Both the position numbers and the translations under genes were made by a program. Positions 25,301 through 33,806 of a stretch of DNA of 64,000 nt are shown in pieces. The notes below the pieces were generated by a model. That model was given only the letters and a program-made list of their open reading frames with translations, ran no database searches and was not told where the DNA came from. Every line of letters begins with the position of its first letter. Position 1 is the first letter of the stretch. Location: positions 318,501-382,500 of the forward strand of contig NZ_CP076444.2 in assembly GCF_020023735.2 (NCBI RefSeq), in the 5' to 3' direction. The stretch comes from Mycoavidus sp. HKI. Lineage in GTDB: Bacteria > Pseudomonadota > Gammaproteobacteria > Burkholderiales > Burkholderiaceae.

Positions 25301-27590
25301 GGACCACGCTAAAGACTCACTGGCTCGAGCACCGTCTCTGTTGCTTGATGATAAAAAAGCGCTGAGTTATCTGTATACCGCTGCGCTGAGCAAACTCAAC
25401 AGTCTTAATGTTAAGTTAGACCCGCATTTGGTCATTGATATGAAAGGGTATTTAGATTTGGTCGAAGCGACGGTCAAAGAACTGAACACGCAAAGAAAAA
25501 GGGAAGCGATTTCAAACTATCAAGAGAAGTATACATCCTCTATTGAGCAGCAGATAAAAGACGCGCAGGGCTTCGTTAAAGCAGAAATTGAGCCCGCCAT
25601 CGAGAAGATGGGTACAGAACTCGACCAGCAGCTAGAGGCATTAATAACAGAAACGGTAGAGCAGCAAGCAGCGGAGCAAGAGAATCAAGAGAATCAGCAG
25701 GCTTTACAAGCTCAACAGCGGAAATTGGAAGAGGCCTTAACGCTAAGGGCTCTATTTGGAGTGCTGAAGCTAGGCAGCACCGTTATCGGCTGTGTGGGGG
25801 GGCCCGTCGGTGTGGCTGTGGGCGCGGTGATTGGCACAGGCACGATGGTTGCTGAAAGTTTGGTATTAGACGATAAAACTGTTGGAGCCACGCTACTTTC
25901 ATTCCCGTCTGAGGTCAGCAAAGGGCTGAACGCCTTTCAAGCCGAACTGAAGAAGCGAGAAAAGAATCAACTCAAGGTTATCGAGCAACAACTCGCCCAG
26001 ATTAATCGGGACTTCGAGGGATTCTCCACTGAGGTAGGAGATATCACCCAAATAGTGACTAATATCCAAGCTAAGGTCACGACGGAACCAGGTGAACCTG
26101 ATCCAAACGGACTTGCTGAGCTATATGGCTTGCAAAAACAATTAGAAACGGAACTCAGTAGAAAGAAAACCGATTTAGAATCGCGGGAATCTGCGCCGCA
26201 AACTAAAACCCTCTTAGCGCATGTTGAGCGCGCTACTAAGACTGTACAGATAATAGCAATGATTTCGGCATCGGTTGCGGGTATCTACGAGCAATATCAA
26301 CAGGGTCAGGAAAAACAGAAGGTTATTGAAACGGCTATCCAAAAATCTAAGGATCAACTGACGAAGCTTAAACAGTATGAGGACAATATCTATAAGGATA
26401 TTATTCCCGGGGTAGCAAGGATGCGGCAAGATATTCAAGCGATTGAACGTGGTTTAGCGAGCCAGTCGAAAGTATCACTGGATGTCACGCAGTGGCGCGT
26501 ACAAATTATCTTGAAAGACATGCAGTTTCAACTCAAGCAAATCACACAGGGCTTTAAGGTACAAGGAGCCTTGGCGCGGTGTTTTGAAAAACTGGATGAA
26601 GGGATGACAACGTTGATTCATTTGTATAGTCGTATCCAGGCTTGTCAGGACCAGCAAAAATTGGCAGATTATATTGCTCAGATCAACTCACCGGTCTCTA
26701 CTGGGATTACCATAGTGAAGGAAGATTTGCGTCTGGCAGTGGAGAGCTTGGAATTAGCGATCAACGCTAATTTGCTCCTTGTTCAGTATGAGTGTGCTCG
26801 AAAAAGCTTTGAGCAATGGGCCTTTCCTTTTACTCAAACATATTTGCCAGGGCTGGATTTGCCTACCGAGTTTAATATGGATTCGCTCCAAGGACGCGTC
26901 CAAGAAACGATAAGGAATATACGAACAAGATTAATAGAATATAGAACTTCCATCAATGAATATGACAATCAAATAATGACAGAAGACTTTGATAGTGAAG
27001 GGGAATTTACAGCCCCCTTTGCGGTATGGAAGCCTGCAGACTATTGGTTAGAAATTAAAAATTTACTCAGTGGAGAACCCGTCACCTTCAAAGCGGATGT
27101 TGCCTTTAGCGCGCCTTGGAAAGATGCGATTAAGTTTAGCGAAATCGCTATCCGAATGAAGTGGGTGTCATCTGACGATGTCTATGTAGAAGAAGAGCAG
27201 CGTAAACAAAATCAAAAGTCGTTAGATAAGGTTCTTAATCTTTTTAGTGTGGATATGACCCATTGGGGCAATTCCTACTATCGATATGACAATCAGTATT
27301 CTTCCATACCGGGTGAGAAGCTACTAATCAACTATAGTTTTGAAAGGAGAGGAAGCCCTCTTCAACCAGTCAGCAGCAATGGAACCTATAAAAAGCTGAG
27401 TCGAGGGGATTTTATGCTCAGTCCTTATACTTTTTGGACTATGCAGTTGATAAGCCAAAAAGAAGGAGGGCAAAGACAAGCGGAATATAATCAGCTTAAA
27501 TCGTACGTAGGTAAAGTAGACTTGGAGCTAGTAGGGAAGGGATGGTATATCAAGACTCGAGTTGATTCGAATGTCTTCGGAGTGGGCTGA
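22326..27590 (+). CDS. Giant P-loop GTPase with collagen-like and coiled-coil regions
   Basis: A 1754-residue protein I cannot assign to a named family. Residues 90-250 form a P-loop GTPase: G1 LGNTGAGKST (95-104), G3 YDCPGFEDTRG (165-175) and G4 ATKVDN (241-246), closest by motif to AIG1/IMAP- or septin-like TRAFAC GTPases. Residues 250-690 are helical. About 690-850 is glycine-rich with collagen-like and GG repeats (GQPGKPGGTGG, GGKGGPGQDGGDGGNGQKG, GGPGRPGGAGGQRGQGGKPG). About 930-1140 is coiled coil. A hydrophobic glycine-zipper segment lies near 1143-1181 (IGCVGGPVGVAVGAVIG). Then comes more coiled coil, and a beta-rich C-terminus. No signal peptide. The ribosome binding site is strong and the frame intact over 5.2 kb, so it is under selection. 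Composition is AT-richer than the neighbours. A host-interaction or membrane-remodelling role is possible but unproven. Confidence 0.85.
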   Translation: MNPVSNNVNASVSSPSQLHTISSQIDATINNLSIHPDNGPVQDNRLQNDLRGRNIHLLNNYQSETETLNKTFELLAESERKLSLDDRYKEIVLVLGNTGAGKSTFTQYITGNDSNLCSKKLKGGKFSIEDKSDTAKNSTIHSQTIFPELIVDNSTTDIRSATAYYDCPGFEDTRGVSQEIASAYCIKRLIDHSERIKLMLVVNHSSLEEGNYRNDFITLAQHIGNLVKDLGRFKGSITLIATKVDNIIVEREKGYGLIPDQEVIEGITEFLCNVVKEEAKSELKKSNLTDDDRRRYTAAIQLIDALVVNAASPKIGLFRRPDKAGSLSEIALFRKAKPQLQQFIESTQFLPSASEYFGYTISDKYKHHVQILAQTINDTIASDAAKLGEMLQRYFQDQVKQSKDCRQLIAQLSESYNSLKALKESLTEINSPKEFVNTFRNQMANCKLPIDGIQEEKRINTLLKQADYLEFLQTVSNTELTTTPDRWSNQLLGKVNSDLEHFMQWYEFLFALQNKLSAWAVQHNPSRYNVADIQDWGQVDKGQGIHIDSDNIRPFLAKVQSDFSINVKETIHRILESSERLEELNRLLKLELSLIEVKEEGEKLTVKGRYVKLSEVERALSAANTKPTWLEIFGLDTVFIDTNLTNERLKGTNVIIAAPAWEVIGGHCICLDGAAASQIVPDKVETGLYDGAAGQPGKPGGTGGSLLGVGNYFRNAEDLTITAHGGKGGPGQDGGDGGNGQKGKDAVFPETTGRATPEGAMQIDRTVTDGPYHASTVYTYYYCIHNGKAGGPGRPGGAGGQRGQGGKPGTLKLINLMDNSTMQEKIHQESAAGEAGKGGRGKGGEGGHYIDHATAKLEIEHYGRGTGAVPDKIEWTLDPKKAPKHIRNGRNGVDNSNGAGRDGKPAEPLPMEDFYPHLNAYKHYLRANLVDPLYKTPLTTFLDQIEKAHRLNELSTPLGLVNEFQGLEEQFYTMSQQVDLRPRYQSFLDRVRDHAKDSLARAPSLLLDDKKALSYLYTAALSKLNSLNVKLDPHLVIDMKGYLDLVEATVKELNTQRKREAISNYQEKYTSSIEQQIKDAQGFVKAEIEPAIEKMGTELDQQLEALITETVEQQAAEQENQENQQALQAQQRKLEEALTLRALFGVLKLGSTVIGCVGGPVGVAVGAVIGTGTMVAESLVLDDKTVGATLLSFPSEVSKGLNAFQAELKKREKNQLKVIEQQLAQINRDFEGFSTEVGDITQIVTNIQAKVTTEPGEPDPNGLAELYGLQKQLETELSRKKTDLESRESAPQTKTLLAHVERATKTVQIIAMISASVAGIYEQYQQGQEKQKVIETAIQKSKDQLTKLKQYEDNIYKDIIPGVARMRQDIQAIERGLASQSKVSLDVTQWRVQIILKDMQFQLKQITQGFKVQGALARCFEKLDEGMTTLIHLYSRIQACQDQQKLADYIAQINSPVSTGITIVKEDLRLAVESLELAINANLLLVQYECARKSFEQWAFPFTQTYLPGLDLPTEFNMDSLQGRVQETIRNIRTRLIEYRTSINEYDNQIMTEDFDSEGEFTAPFAVWKPADYWLEIKNLLSGEPVTFKADVAFSAPWKDAIKFSEIAIRMKWVSSDDVYVEEEQRKQNQKSLDKVLNLFSVDMTHWGNSYYRYDNQYSSIPGEKLLINYSFERRGSPLQPVSSNGTYKKLSRGDFMLSPYTFWTMQLISQKEGGQRQAEYNQLKSYVGKVDLELVGKGWYIKTRVDSNVFGVG

Positions 27591-27598
27591 TCCCAGTT

Positions 27599-27654
27599 TG
27601 GAGTTGATTCCTTTTCGGTAGTTTAAAAGTGCCCGCGAAAATGAGTCAACTCCA
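27599..27654. repeat. Inverted repeat after the giant gene
   Basis: TGGAGTTGA (27599-27607) and TCAACTCCA (27646-27654) are perfect 9-bp inverted repeats 38 bp apart. GAGTTGATTC also occurs just inside the gene at 27559-27568 as a direct copy. This could be a weak terminator stem or the ends of a short mobile remnant. No T tract follows. Confidence 0.6.
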
Positions 27655-27685
27655 GTTACAGACTGCCTGAGTTTCCCTTACAGTT

Positions 27686-28954
27686 TTAATCTGGTAGTCT
27701 TATTTCAGCCGCGAATAATTGTTCAACTGTTTCGCGCGCACGCACTAAATAGGCGTGTTCCCCTGCCACCATCACTTCCGCTGCGCGTGGCCGCGTATTG
27801 TAATTTGAACTCATCGTAAAGCTATACGCGCCAGCCGAGCGCGCAGCAAGTAAATCTCCAGACTTAAGGGCCAGAGTCCTATCGCGACCAAGCCAATCGC
27901 CACTTTCGCAAACCGGCCCGACCACATCGTAGAGCACCTGTGGCGTGTTGTCGCGGTGTTGAAGAACGGGGATTAAATCATGATAGGCTTGATACATTGC
28001 GGGCCGGGCAAGATCATTCATACCGGCATCTACAATCGCAAAGTTCTTGGCCGCGCCAGGTTTTAAATATTCAACTTTTGTCAGCAAGATACCTGCGTTG
28101 CCAACTAATGAGCGGCCTGGCTCAAATAGAATTTCACGGTGTCCGTGACCTCGCTTGGCAAGGTGACTCAGCAGAGTGTGCACAAACGTGCTAATCGCTG
28201 GCGGCGTTTCGGCGTCATAGCAAATGCCAAGGCCGCCCCCCATATCGAGATGAGAAATTTTGATGCCGTCTGCTTCAATCGATTCAATCAGCTCGAGCAT
28301 TTTATCTAGCGCATCGAGATAAGGCGCGATTTCAGTGATTTGTGAGCCAATATGACAGTCGATACCCATGATTTCGAGCGATTTCATTGACGCCGCTGTG
28401 CGATAGGCCGCACGCGCTTCATCAAAAGCAATGCCAAATTTATTTGACTTAAGCCCTGTCGAAATATACGCATGCGTTTTTGCATCTACATCTGGATTGA
28501 CGCGCAATGACACCCGTGCTGTTTTACCTGTATTGGCTGCAATGTCGTGCAAGCGCTGTAGTTCAGGGAGCGATTCAATATTAAAACATTTGACGCCCGC
28601 AGTCAGTGCTGCTTGCATCTCGCTGACACTTTTACCGACGCCTGAAAAAACAATTTTGTCGGCGTGCGCGCCAACCTTGAGCACACGCGCTAACTCGCCG
28701 CCTGAGACGATATCAAAGCCCGCCCCTAACCTTGCAAAGACATCGAGCACAGCGAGATTGCTATTGGCTTTGACGGCATAGTAAACCTTTGCGTTATGGC
28801 CTGCGCACGCATGTGCGTACGCTTGATACGCGCGGGTCAAGGCGGCGCGCGAGTAAACGTAAAGCGGTGTGCCAAATTGTCGTGCAAGCAGTGTAAGCGG
28901 GACGCTTTCTGCATGCAGTTCGGCGTTAATATATTCAAAAGCGTTATCAAGCAT
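27686..28954 (-). CDS. lysA: Diaminopimelate decarboxylase
   Basis: LysA converts meso-diaminopimelate to lysine, the last step of lysine synthesis, using PLP. The 422-residue product has the PLP lysine K62 in YYAVKANSN, the HIGSQI motif, the glycine loop DMGGGLGICY and the second-domain CESGDWLGRD with the catalytic cysteine. Full length. Adjacent lptM ends at 28955 directly before the lysA start, so the two genes are probably co-transcribed. Lysine synthesis is thus retained although his and trp genes are decayed. Confidence 0.96.
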   Translation of the reverse strand: MLDNAFEYINAELHAESVPLTLLARQFGTPLYVYSRAALTRAYQAYAHACAGHNAKVYYAVKANSNLAVLDVFARLGAGFDIVSGGELARVLKVGAHADKIVFSGVGKSVSEMQAALTAGVKCFNIESLPELQRLHDIAANTGKTARVSLRVNPDVDAKTHAYISTGLKSNKFGIAFDEARAAYRTAASMKSLEIMGIDCHIGSQITEIAPYLDALDKMLELIESIEADGIKISHLDMGGGLGICYDAETPPAISTFVHTLLSHLAKRGHGHREILFEPGRSLVGNAGILLTKVEYLKPGAAKNFAIVDAGMNDLARPAMYQAYHDLIPVLQHRDNTPQVLYDVVGPVCESGDWLGRDRTLALKSGDLLAARSAGAYSFTMSSNYNTRPRAAEVMVAGEHAYLVRARETVEQLFAAEIRLPD

Positions 28955-29155
28955 TTAGTGACTGTTGGAAGAGAATGGAGCCAGTGGCTTGAGCGGTGAT
29001 GCGGCTGGCGTATTTTTTAACGGGCTCGCCTGTGGGGCGGCAGCAGGCTCGGGTAACGGCGGCACGGTTGGCAAATACAGTGCCCCGCGTTGTCCACAAG
29101 CGGCAAGAGCCATGAAAACCGCTACAATTGCGCTGGCTTTGCAAATAGTCTGCAT
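28955..29155 (-). CDS. lptM: LptM-like small lipoprotein
   Basis: A 66-residue lipoprotein precursor. From ATG 29155 there is a signal sequence MQTICKASAIVAVFMALAAC with a lipobox LAAC. After the cysteine comes GQRGALYLP, the conserved LptM/YifL motif, followed by a proline- and alanine-rich low-complexity tail. LptM helps the LptDE outer-membrane LPS translocon mature. A longer frame from 29203 adds 16 unlikely residues and overlaps divergent cyaY. Placement between cyaY and lysA is as in other proteobacteria. Confidence 0.88.
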   Translation of the reverse strand: MQTICKASAIVAVFMALAACGQRGALYLPTVPPLPEPAAAPQASPLKNTPAASPLKPLAPFSSNSH

Positions 29156-29191
29156 AGCTAAACTCGGAAAATTAAAGCGGGGAAGTGTAGC

Positions 29192-29515
29192 ATGACCAAT
29201 CATAAAGAATACCTTGCGTTTGCTGAGGCAACGCTAGATGCAATCGAATCCGCGCTGGATGCAAGCGGGGCTGAGGTTGAATATGAGCGTAATGGCAATG
29301 TATTAACTCTAGAATTTGAAGACGGTAGCAAGATCATTGTTAATTTACAAGCGGCCATGCAAGAAATTTGGTTGGCGGCGAAAGCCGGCGGTTTTCACTA
29401 CCGGCAACAAGACGGAGCTTGGCTTGACACGCGCGGTGGTATGGAATTATTTGCCGCCTTGTCACGCTATGCAAGCGAACAAGCGGGCGTCACTATTGAG
29501 TTGTCTAAGGGTTGA
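29192..29515 (+). CDS. cyaY: Iron donor protein CyaY (frataxin)
   Basis: Bacterial frataxin, an iron-binding regulator of Fe-S cluster assembly. The 107-residue product has the N-terminal acidic helix ([19 protein letters not shown]) and the beta sheet with [20 protein letters not shown] and [13 protein letters not shown], the frataxin signature. Divergent from lptM-lysA and convergent with PBP1a; normal length. Confidence 0.96.
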   Translation: MTNHKEYLAFAEATLDAIESALDASGAEVEYERNGNVLTLEFEDGSKIIVNLQAAMQEIWLAAKAGGFHYRQQDGAWLDTRGGMELFAALSRYASEQAGVTIELSKG

Positions 29516-29568
29516 TGGGTGAGCGGTTGCCCCTCAAAATGCAAAGAGGCAAGCCACCTTCAGCGACT

Positions 29569-31959
29569 TTATTGACCCTTAAACAAGTCCATAATATCCC
29601 GTTTTTCTGTCTCACTCACGCCAATGTTTGCGCCAGAAATTGCCCCTCCCTCGCCGGTAAGCAGGGATTGGCTTGTATCAATATGGGCAACAAAACCATG
29701 CCCTGGCAAAAAATCATCATAAAAAAGCTCACCGTCGATTTCGGTAATCCCGCTACTGGGCCGGGGCCATGAATATACGGCAAGGCGTGGCAAGGCGCGG
29801 CTCATGTAGTCGATCCACATGGGCAGGGCTAGGCCGCTGCCCGTTTCTCGATCGCCTAGGCTTTTAGGGTGGTCATATCCTAGCCAAGAAATTGCGACCA
29901 ACTCATGCTGAAAGCCCGCAAACCAAGCGTCGTGCGAATCATTAGTGGTGCCAGTTTTGCCTGCCAGGTCGGTGCGATGAAGCACATTGCTACGTGCGCC
30001 GGTACCTCTTTGCACCGCAGAATGTAATAGATTGGTCATCAAGTAAGCATTGCGAGCGCTGATGGTGCGGGGGGCGTTGCTTTCGGCAACCAGTGGTTGT
30101 GCTTGTGAAATAACGATCCCGCGCTGGTCGGTGACAGTGGCAATCAAATAAGGATTGACGTGGTAGCCGCCATTCGCAAAAACAGCATAACCGGTAGCCA
30201 TTTGCAGCGGCGTTACGAGTCCAGCGCCAAGCGCCATGGGCAAGTAAGCAGGATGCTTATCGGCATCAAAGCCAAAGCGCGTAAGATATTCTTGCGCATA
30301 TTTAGGGCCAATGTAGTCTAGTATGCGGATCGAGACCAGGTTTTTTGATTTTGATAGGGCGGTGCGTAGGCTAATTGGGCCATCATAGCGGCCACCATAA
30401 TTTTTGGGTTCCCAAGGCTGGCCACCGGCTTGTTTCGCAGCGAAATACAGCGGAGCATCATTGATCATTGTGGCTGGGCCCAAGCCTTTATCGAGCGACG
30501 CTGCATAAATAAAAGGTTTAAAGCTCGAACCCGGTTGCCGCCAAGCCTGCGTGACATGGTTAAATTTATTTTTATTGAAATCAAACCCGCCGACTAAGGC
30601 GCGGATTGCGCCATTTTGCGGGGTCAGTGATACCAAAGCACCTTCTAACTGAGGGAGTTGTGTGATTGACCAATTAGCATTAGCTGCCTGGGTGACCCGA
30701 ATCACGGCTCCCGGTTTGATGCGCTTAGTGTTTGATGCTTGTGTCGTGAGCGCACGCGCGGCAAAGGCTAAACCTTCACCGGTAATTGTGATGGTGTCGC
30801 CACTTAATAGCTCGGCCTGTACTTCTTTTGCGCGGACGGCGATCACGACGGCTGCCTTGAGTTCTCCATTATCGGGTTCATTTAGTAATGCATTCGCAAT
30901 GGCTTGATCGCGCGCTTCCGATTCAGCCGGTAAATCAATATAGGTTTCTGGCCCACGATAGCCATGGCGCCGCTCATAGGTTAAGACGCCTTTACGGACG
31001 GCTCGGTACGCCGCATCTTGCTCGGCAGAGTCAATCGTTGTCACTACGTTAAGCCCGCGCGTGTAAATTTCATCCTGATACTGTGCATACATCATTTGGC
31101 GCACCGTTTCTGCGACGTATTCTGCATGAACGCTAAATTCTTTACCTGAGCCTTTGACTCGCAAGATCTCCTGTAACGCTGTCTGATATTGCGCCGCATC
31201 AATGTATCGTAAGTCATGCATGCGCTTTAAAATATAGGTCTGCCGAATTTTTGCCCGTTTTGGATTAACAATTGGGTTATAGGCGGAAGGGGCCTTAGGC
31301 AATCCAGCTAGCATGGCTGCTTCGGCCACCGTGATATCTTTGATATCTTTGCCAAAATAGACCCGCGCAGCAGCGGCAAATCCATAGGCACGCTGGCCCA
31401 GAAAAATCTGGTTCATATAGACCTCAAGGATTTGATCTTTGGTCAGCGTTGCCTCAATCCGATAGGCGAGCAGCATCTCATAGAGTTTGCGCGTATAGGT
31501 TTTTTCGCTTGATAAAAAGAAGTTGCGCGCAACTTGCATGGTAATGGTGCTCGCGCCTTGGGCTGCGCTACCATGCAAAATATCCGCTAAGCCGGCGCGC
31601 AAAATACTGATGAAATCAACTCCGTGATGATCGTAAAAGCGGAAATCTTCAATGGCGAGCACCGCTTTTTTCATGACCTCAGGGATTTCTTCAAAGCGTA
31701 CAGGATGGCGTCGCTCGGCGCCAAATTCACCAATTAGCACATGATCGGCCGTATAGACTCGCAAGGGCACTTTGGGCTGGTAATCAGTCAGTGCTTCAAG
31801 TGAAGGTAGCTTGGGCAGCATGACGATCAGCATATAAGCAATCAGCAATGTACCGATTGTCGCCAGCGTAGCGGCTGCTCCGCTTAACCAAAGAAACAGA
31901 ACCAGCCAAGGCGAGCGGGCAGGGCGTGGGCGCGAGGAGGGGGGAGATTTTGAAGCCAT
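29569..31959 (-). CDS. mrcA: Penicillin-binding protein 1A
   Basis: Bifunctional class A PBP that polymerises and cross-links peptidoglycan. From ATG 31959 the product has 796 residues: a cytoplasmic basic stretch, one membrane anchor, the GT51 glycosyltransferase domain (EDFRFYDHHGVDFISILRA), and a transpeptidase domain with the active-site SSFK (QPGSSFKPF), SKN and KTGTTND motifs. An upstream TTG or GTG frame to 31995 is less likely. The TATAAT on the minus strand near 31989 could be its -10. Upstream, divergently, is the pil cluster. Confidence 0.94.
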   Translation of the reverse strand: MASKSPPSSRPRPARSPWLVLFLWLSGAAATLATIGTLLIAYMLIVMLPKLPSLEALTDYQPKVPLRVYTADHVLIGEFGAERRHPVRFEEIPEVMKKAVLAIEDFRFYDHHGVDFISILRAGLADILHGSAAQGASTITMQVARNFFLSSEKTYTRKLYEMLLAYRIEATLTKDQILEVYMNQIFLGQRAYGFAAAARVYFGKDIKDITVAEAAMLAGLPKAPSAYNPIVNPKRAKIRQTYILKRMHDLRYIDAAQYQTALQEILRVKGSGKEFSVHAEYVAETVRQMMYAQYQDEIYTRGLNVVTTIDSAEQDAAYRAVRKGVLTYERRHGYRGPETYIDLPAESEARDQAIANALLNEPDNGELKAAVVIAVRAKEVQAELLSGDTITITGEGLAFAARALTTQASNTKRIKPGAVIRVTQAANANWSITQLPQLEGALVSLTPQNGAIRALVGGFDFNKNKFNHVTQAWRQPGSSFKPFIYAASLDKGLGPATMINDAPLYFAAKQAGGQPWEPKNYGGRYDGPISLRTALSKSKNLVSIRILDYIGPKYAQEYLTRFGFDADKHPAYLPMALGAGLVTPLQMATGYAVFANGGYHVNPYLIATVTDQRGIVISQAQPLVAESNAPRTISARNAYLMTNLLHSAVQRGTGARSNVLHRTDLAGKTGTTNDSHDAWFAGFQHELVAISWLGYDHPKSLGDRETGSGLALPMWIDYMSRALPRLAVYSWPRPSSGITEIDGELFYDDFLPGHGFVAHIDTSQSLLTGEGGAISGANIGVSETEKRDIMDLFKGQ

Positions 31960-32160
31960 AAAAATGATAAAAGAGGGACAGTGGATTATAGCCACCTGCT
32001 GTCAGGTTGCGTGTACTTTTTAAAGTGATTTTAGTCTGGTTAACGTCGCTATTTTGTAATTTTCTTCTCAAATCTACTCTTATCGGGGATTTTGACGGTT
32101 CTAGCTGGCGCTAATACGCCACCGATAAACTAGCCATTTAGCTGAGTATTTCTTGTCCCT

Positions 32161-32188
32161 ATTTATTGACAAAATTAAGTCAATAAAT
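32161..32188. promoter_or_regulatory. Perfect inverted repeat upstream of pilM
   Basis: ATTTATTGAC (32161-32170) and GTCAATAAAT (32179-32188) are perfect 10-bp arms around AAAATTAA, 38 bp before the pilM start. The left arm contains TTGAC, so it could overlap a -35. It may be an operator, since the AT-rich stem has no T tract and would terminate poorly. The rest of the 32000-32226 spacer shows no gene. Confidence 0.5.
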
Positions 32189-32226
32189 GAAGAGCAAATT
32201 TTTATTTTAAAACTCAAGGACATTTG

Positions 32227-33270
32227 ATGCGAATTTCTATGGCTAGCGTTGCGCGCCGTTTTGCACTAGGGATCGAAGTGGGTCCCAAGCAATTGCGGGT
32301 CATGGTGCTAAGCCGTCGGTTGCTGGCTGCCGCAAAAATCCGAATTGAACATATTGGCGTTTGTGCGCTGCCTGCCGGGATGGTGGCGGGGGCGGATTTT
32401 ATGGATCCTGCTGTCATCGCAGCAGCATTGACTGAAGCGCTGCTTGCCTGTCGATGTAAGCGAGCATTATCTGCTGCCCGCGTTGCTATGGCGTTGCCTG
32501 CTACGGCGGCATTGTTACAACAGCTATCGATTGCCATGCTCGCGCCGCAGAGCGTGATGACGACACACTCCGATACAGCACTTGACGCGCTTGAGTCAGC
32601 AGTGTTGGCTCAGGCAGAGCATTTAGCTGGCATTGAGGCGGCTGCATTATCAGTGGATTGGTTCCGCGCAGACCCCGCCGGTGCGCCAGATCAGCTCACC
32701 ATTGTGGCAACTCCACGTCGCTATGTGGAAGTGCGGCTTGAAGCCGCGGCTCAAGCAGGGATGATGTTGCATGCAATCGACGGGGCAGATGCTGCTGCCT
32801 TACGAGCTTGTCGTTTTGCCGGTATGCAGACCGGTCGGGCAGACATGTTCTACGGAGCCATTTGGCTAGGTACGGATAGTGGGTGCATGTGGTTGCTATG
32901 CGGGGGTTCGATTGAACGTGAACTCAAATTTTCACCTGCTGATTTAGCTACCCCGGCTTTTATAACAGCATTACACGACTTGATCAAAATGATCCAGCCT
33001 GTATATGTCTTAATTGCAGGGGAGGTTGAGACGTTGCTGATGGCCGGCAGGACAATCGATGAATTGAGCGTTGTGTTAGGCTGCCCAGTGATTGAATTCG
33101 ATCCACTAGCCTGTTGCAATCGGCATTATGGCAATCGCAACGGCATTCATGGCAGCACTGGAGTGCGGAGCCATAGAGGCACCGGCAGTGCGCAATGGGC
33201 CAGGCCTGAATTGGGAGCTATTGCACCCTTTGCGGTTGTATTTGGTCTTGCATTGCGCTGGATGTTATGA
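32227..33270 (+). CDS. pilM: Type IV pilus assembly protein PilM
   Basis: PilM is a cytoplasmic actin-like ATPase that docks PilN in the pilus alignment complex. The product (347 residues from ATG 32227, SD AAGGA 8 bp upstream) has the N-terminal actin-like strand LGIEVGPKQLRVMVLSRR and a C-terminal GLALR motif at the end, with an actin-like core between. Sequence conservation is modest. Its stop overlaps the next start (ATGA), so translation is coupled. Confidence 0.75.
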   Translation: MRISMASVARRFALGIEVGPKQLRVMVLSRRLLAAAKIRIEHIGVCALPAGMVAGADFMDPAVIAAALTEALLACRCKRALSAARVAMALPATAALLQQLSIAMLAPQSVMTTHSDTALDALESAVLAQAEHLAGIEAAALSVDWFRADPAGAPDQLTIVATPRRYVEVRLEAAAQAGMMLHAIDGADAAALRACRFAGMQTGRADMFYGAIWLGTDSGCMWLLCGGSIERELKFSPADLATPAFITALHDLIKMIQPVYVLIAGEVETLLMAGRTIDELSVVLGCPVIEFDPLACCNRHYGNRNGIHGSTGVRSHRGTGSAQWARPELGAIAPFAVVFGLALRWML

Positions 33271-33806
33271 AATTATCCAGTCGCATAAACTGGCTAGAAG
33301 GTTCTCGTTTATTGCGGCGCCGCATAGCGAGCGAGGATTTTGCGGTAGGCGGTTTTAATCTGCTGCCGTATCGATATGTACGGGCGCGTTGTTTGCGTCA
33401 GTACCGTAGATACAGCATGTTGTCAGCAGCGTTAGTCTCTTTAATTTTCATTGGCGTGATGCAATCTAGGCCAGCACCGGCGGTTGCATATGACCCATTG
33501 CACCCGTTGATCCAAGAGCACCGTGGCGTTGCATCTCAAGCTTCATCTTCTATCCATCGCCAACTCAATCCGTCTACCTTAACGCAAACACCACCGCCAT
33601 CGGCCAATTTAACGTTACGGCTGATTGGCATACTTGAACGTGGGCGTACGCGGGCGGCGCTGGTGCATTCGCCTGCGGGTTCTGTTCTACTGCGCACAGG
33701 TGAAAAATTAAATGGTGAGGTGGTGACAAGAATTGATACCTCTTCGCTATTCTTATCGCAAGGGTCAGGTTTGATACGGACACTTTCGCTACGAGAGGCC
33801 AGCTGA
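33267..33806 (+). CDS. PilN-PilP chimera (pilus alignment protein, pilO lost)
   Basis: A 179-residue protein with two unlike halves. Residues 27-70 carry the PilN hallmark FNLLPYR followed by basic residues and one membrane helix (SMLSAALVSLIFIGVM). Residues 110-179 resemble the PilP periplasmic domain (LRLIGILERGRTRAALV, then LLRTGEKLNGEVVTRIDTSS). The membrane-distal part of PilN, all of PilO and the PilP lipoprotein signal are missing. This looks like a deletion fusion of pilN-pilO-pilP that kept the frame open. It overlaps pilM by 4 bp and its stop codon overlaps the pilQ start by one base, so it is still expressed as part of the operon. Function could be a minimal inner-membrane linker to PilQ. 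Confidence 0.65.
   Translation: MKLSSRINWLEGSRLLRRRIASEDFAVGGFNLLPYRYVRARCLRQYRRYSMLSAALVSLIFIGVMQSRPAPAVAYDPLHPLIQEHRGVASQASSSIHRQLNPSTLTQTPPPSANLTLRLIGILERGRTRAALVHSPAGSVLLRTGEKLNGEVVTRIDTSSLFLSQGSGLIRTLSLREAS

Noticed and set aside
33128..33358. Frame +2 ORF over the pilM/pilN junction with a protein-like sequence.
   Set aside because: The pilM frame carries the family GLALR ending and ends in an ATGA overlap with the next gene, so the other frame is a shadow.
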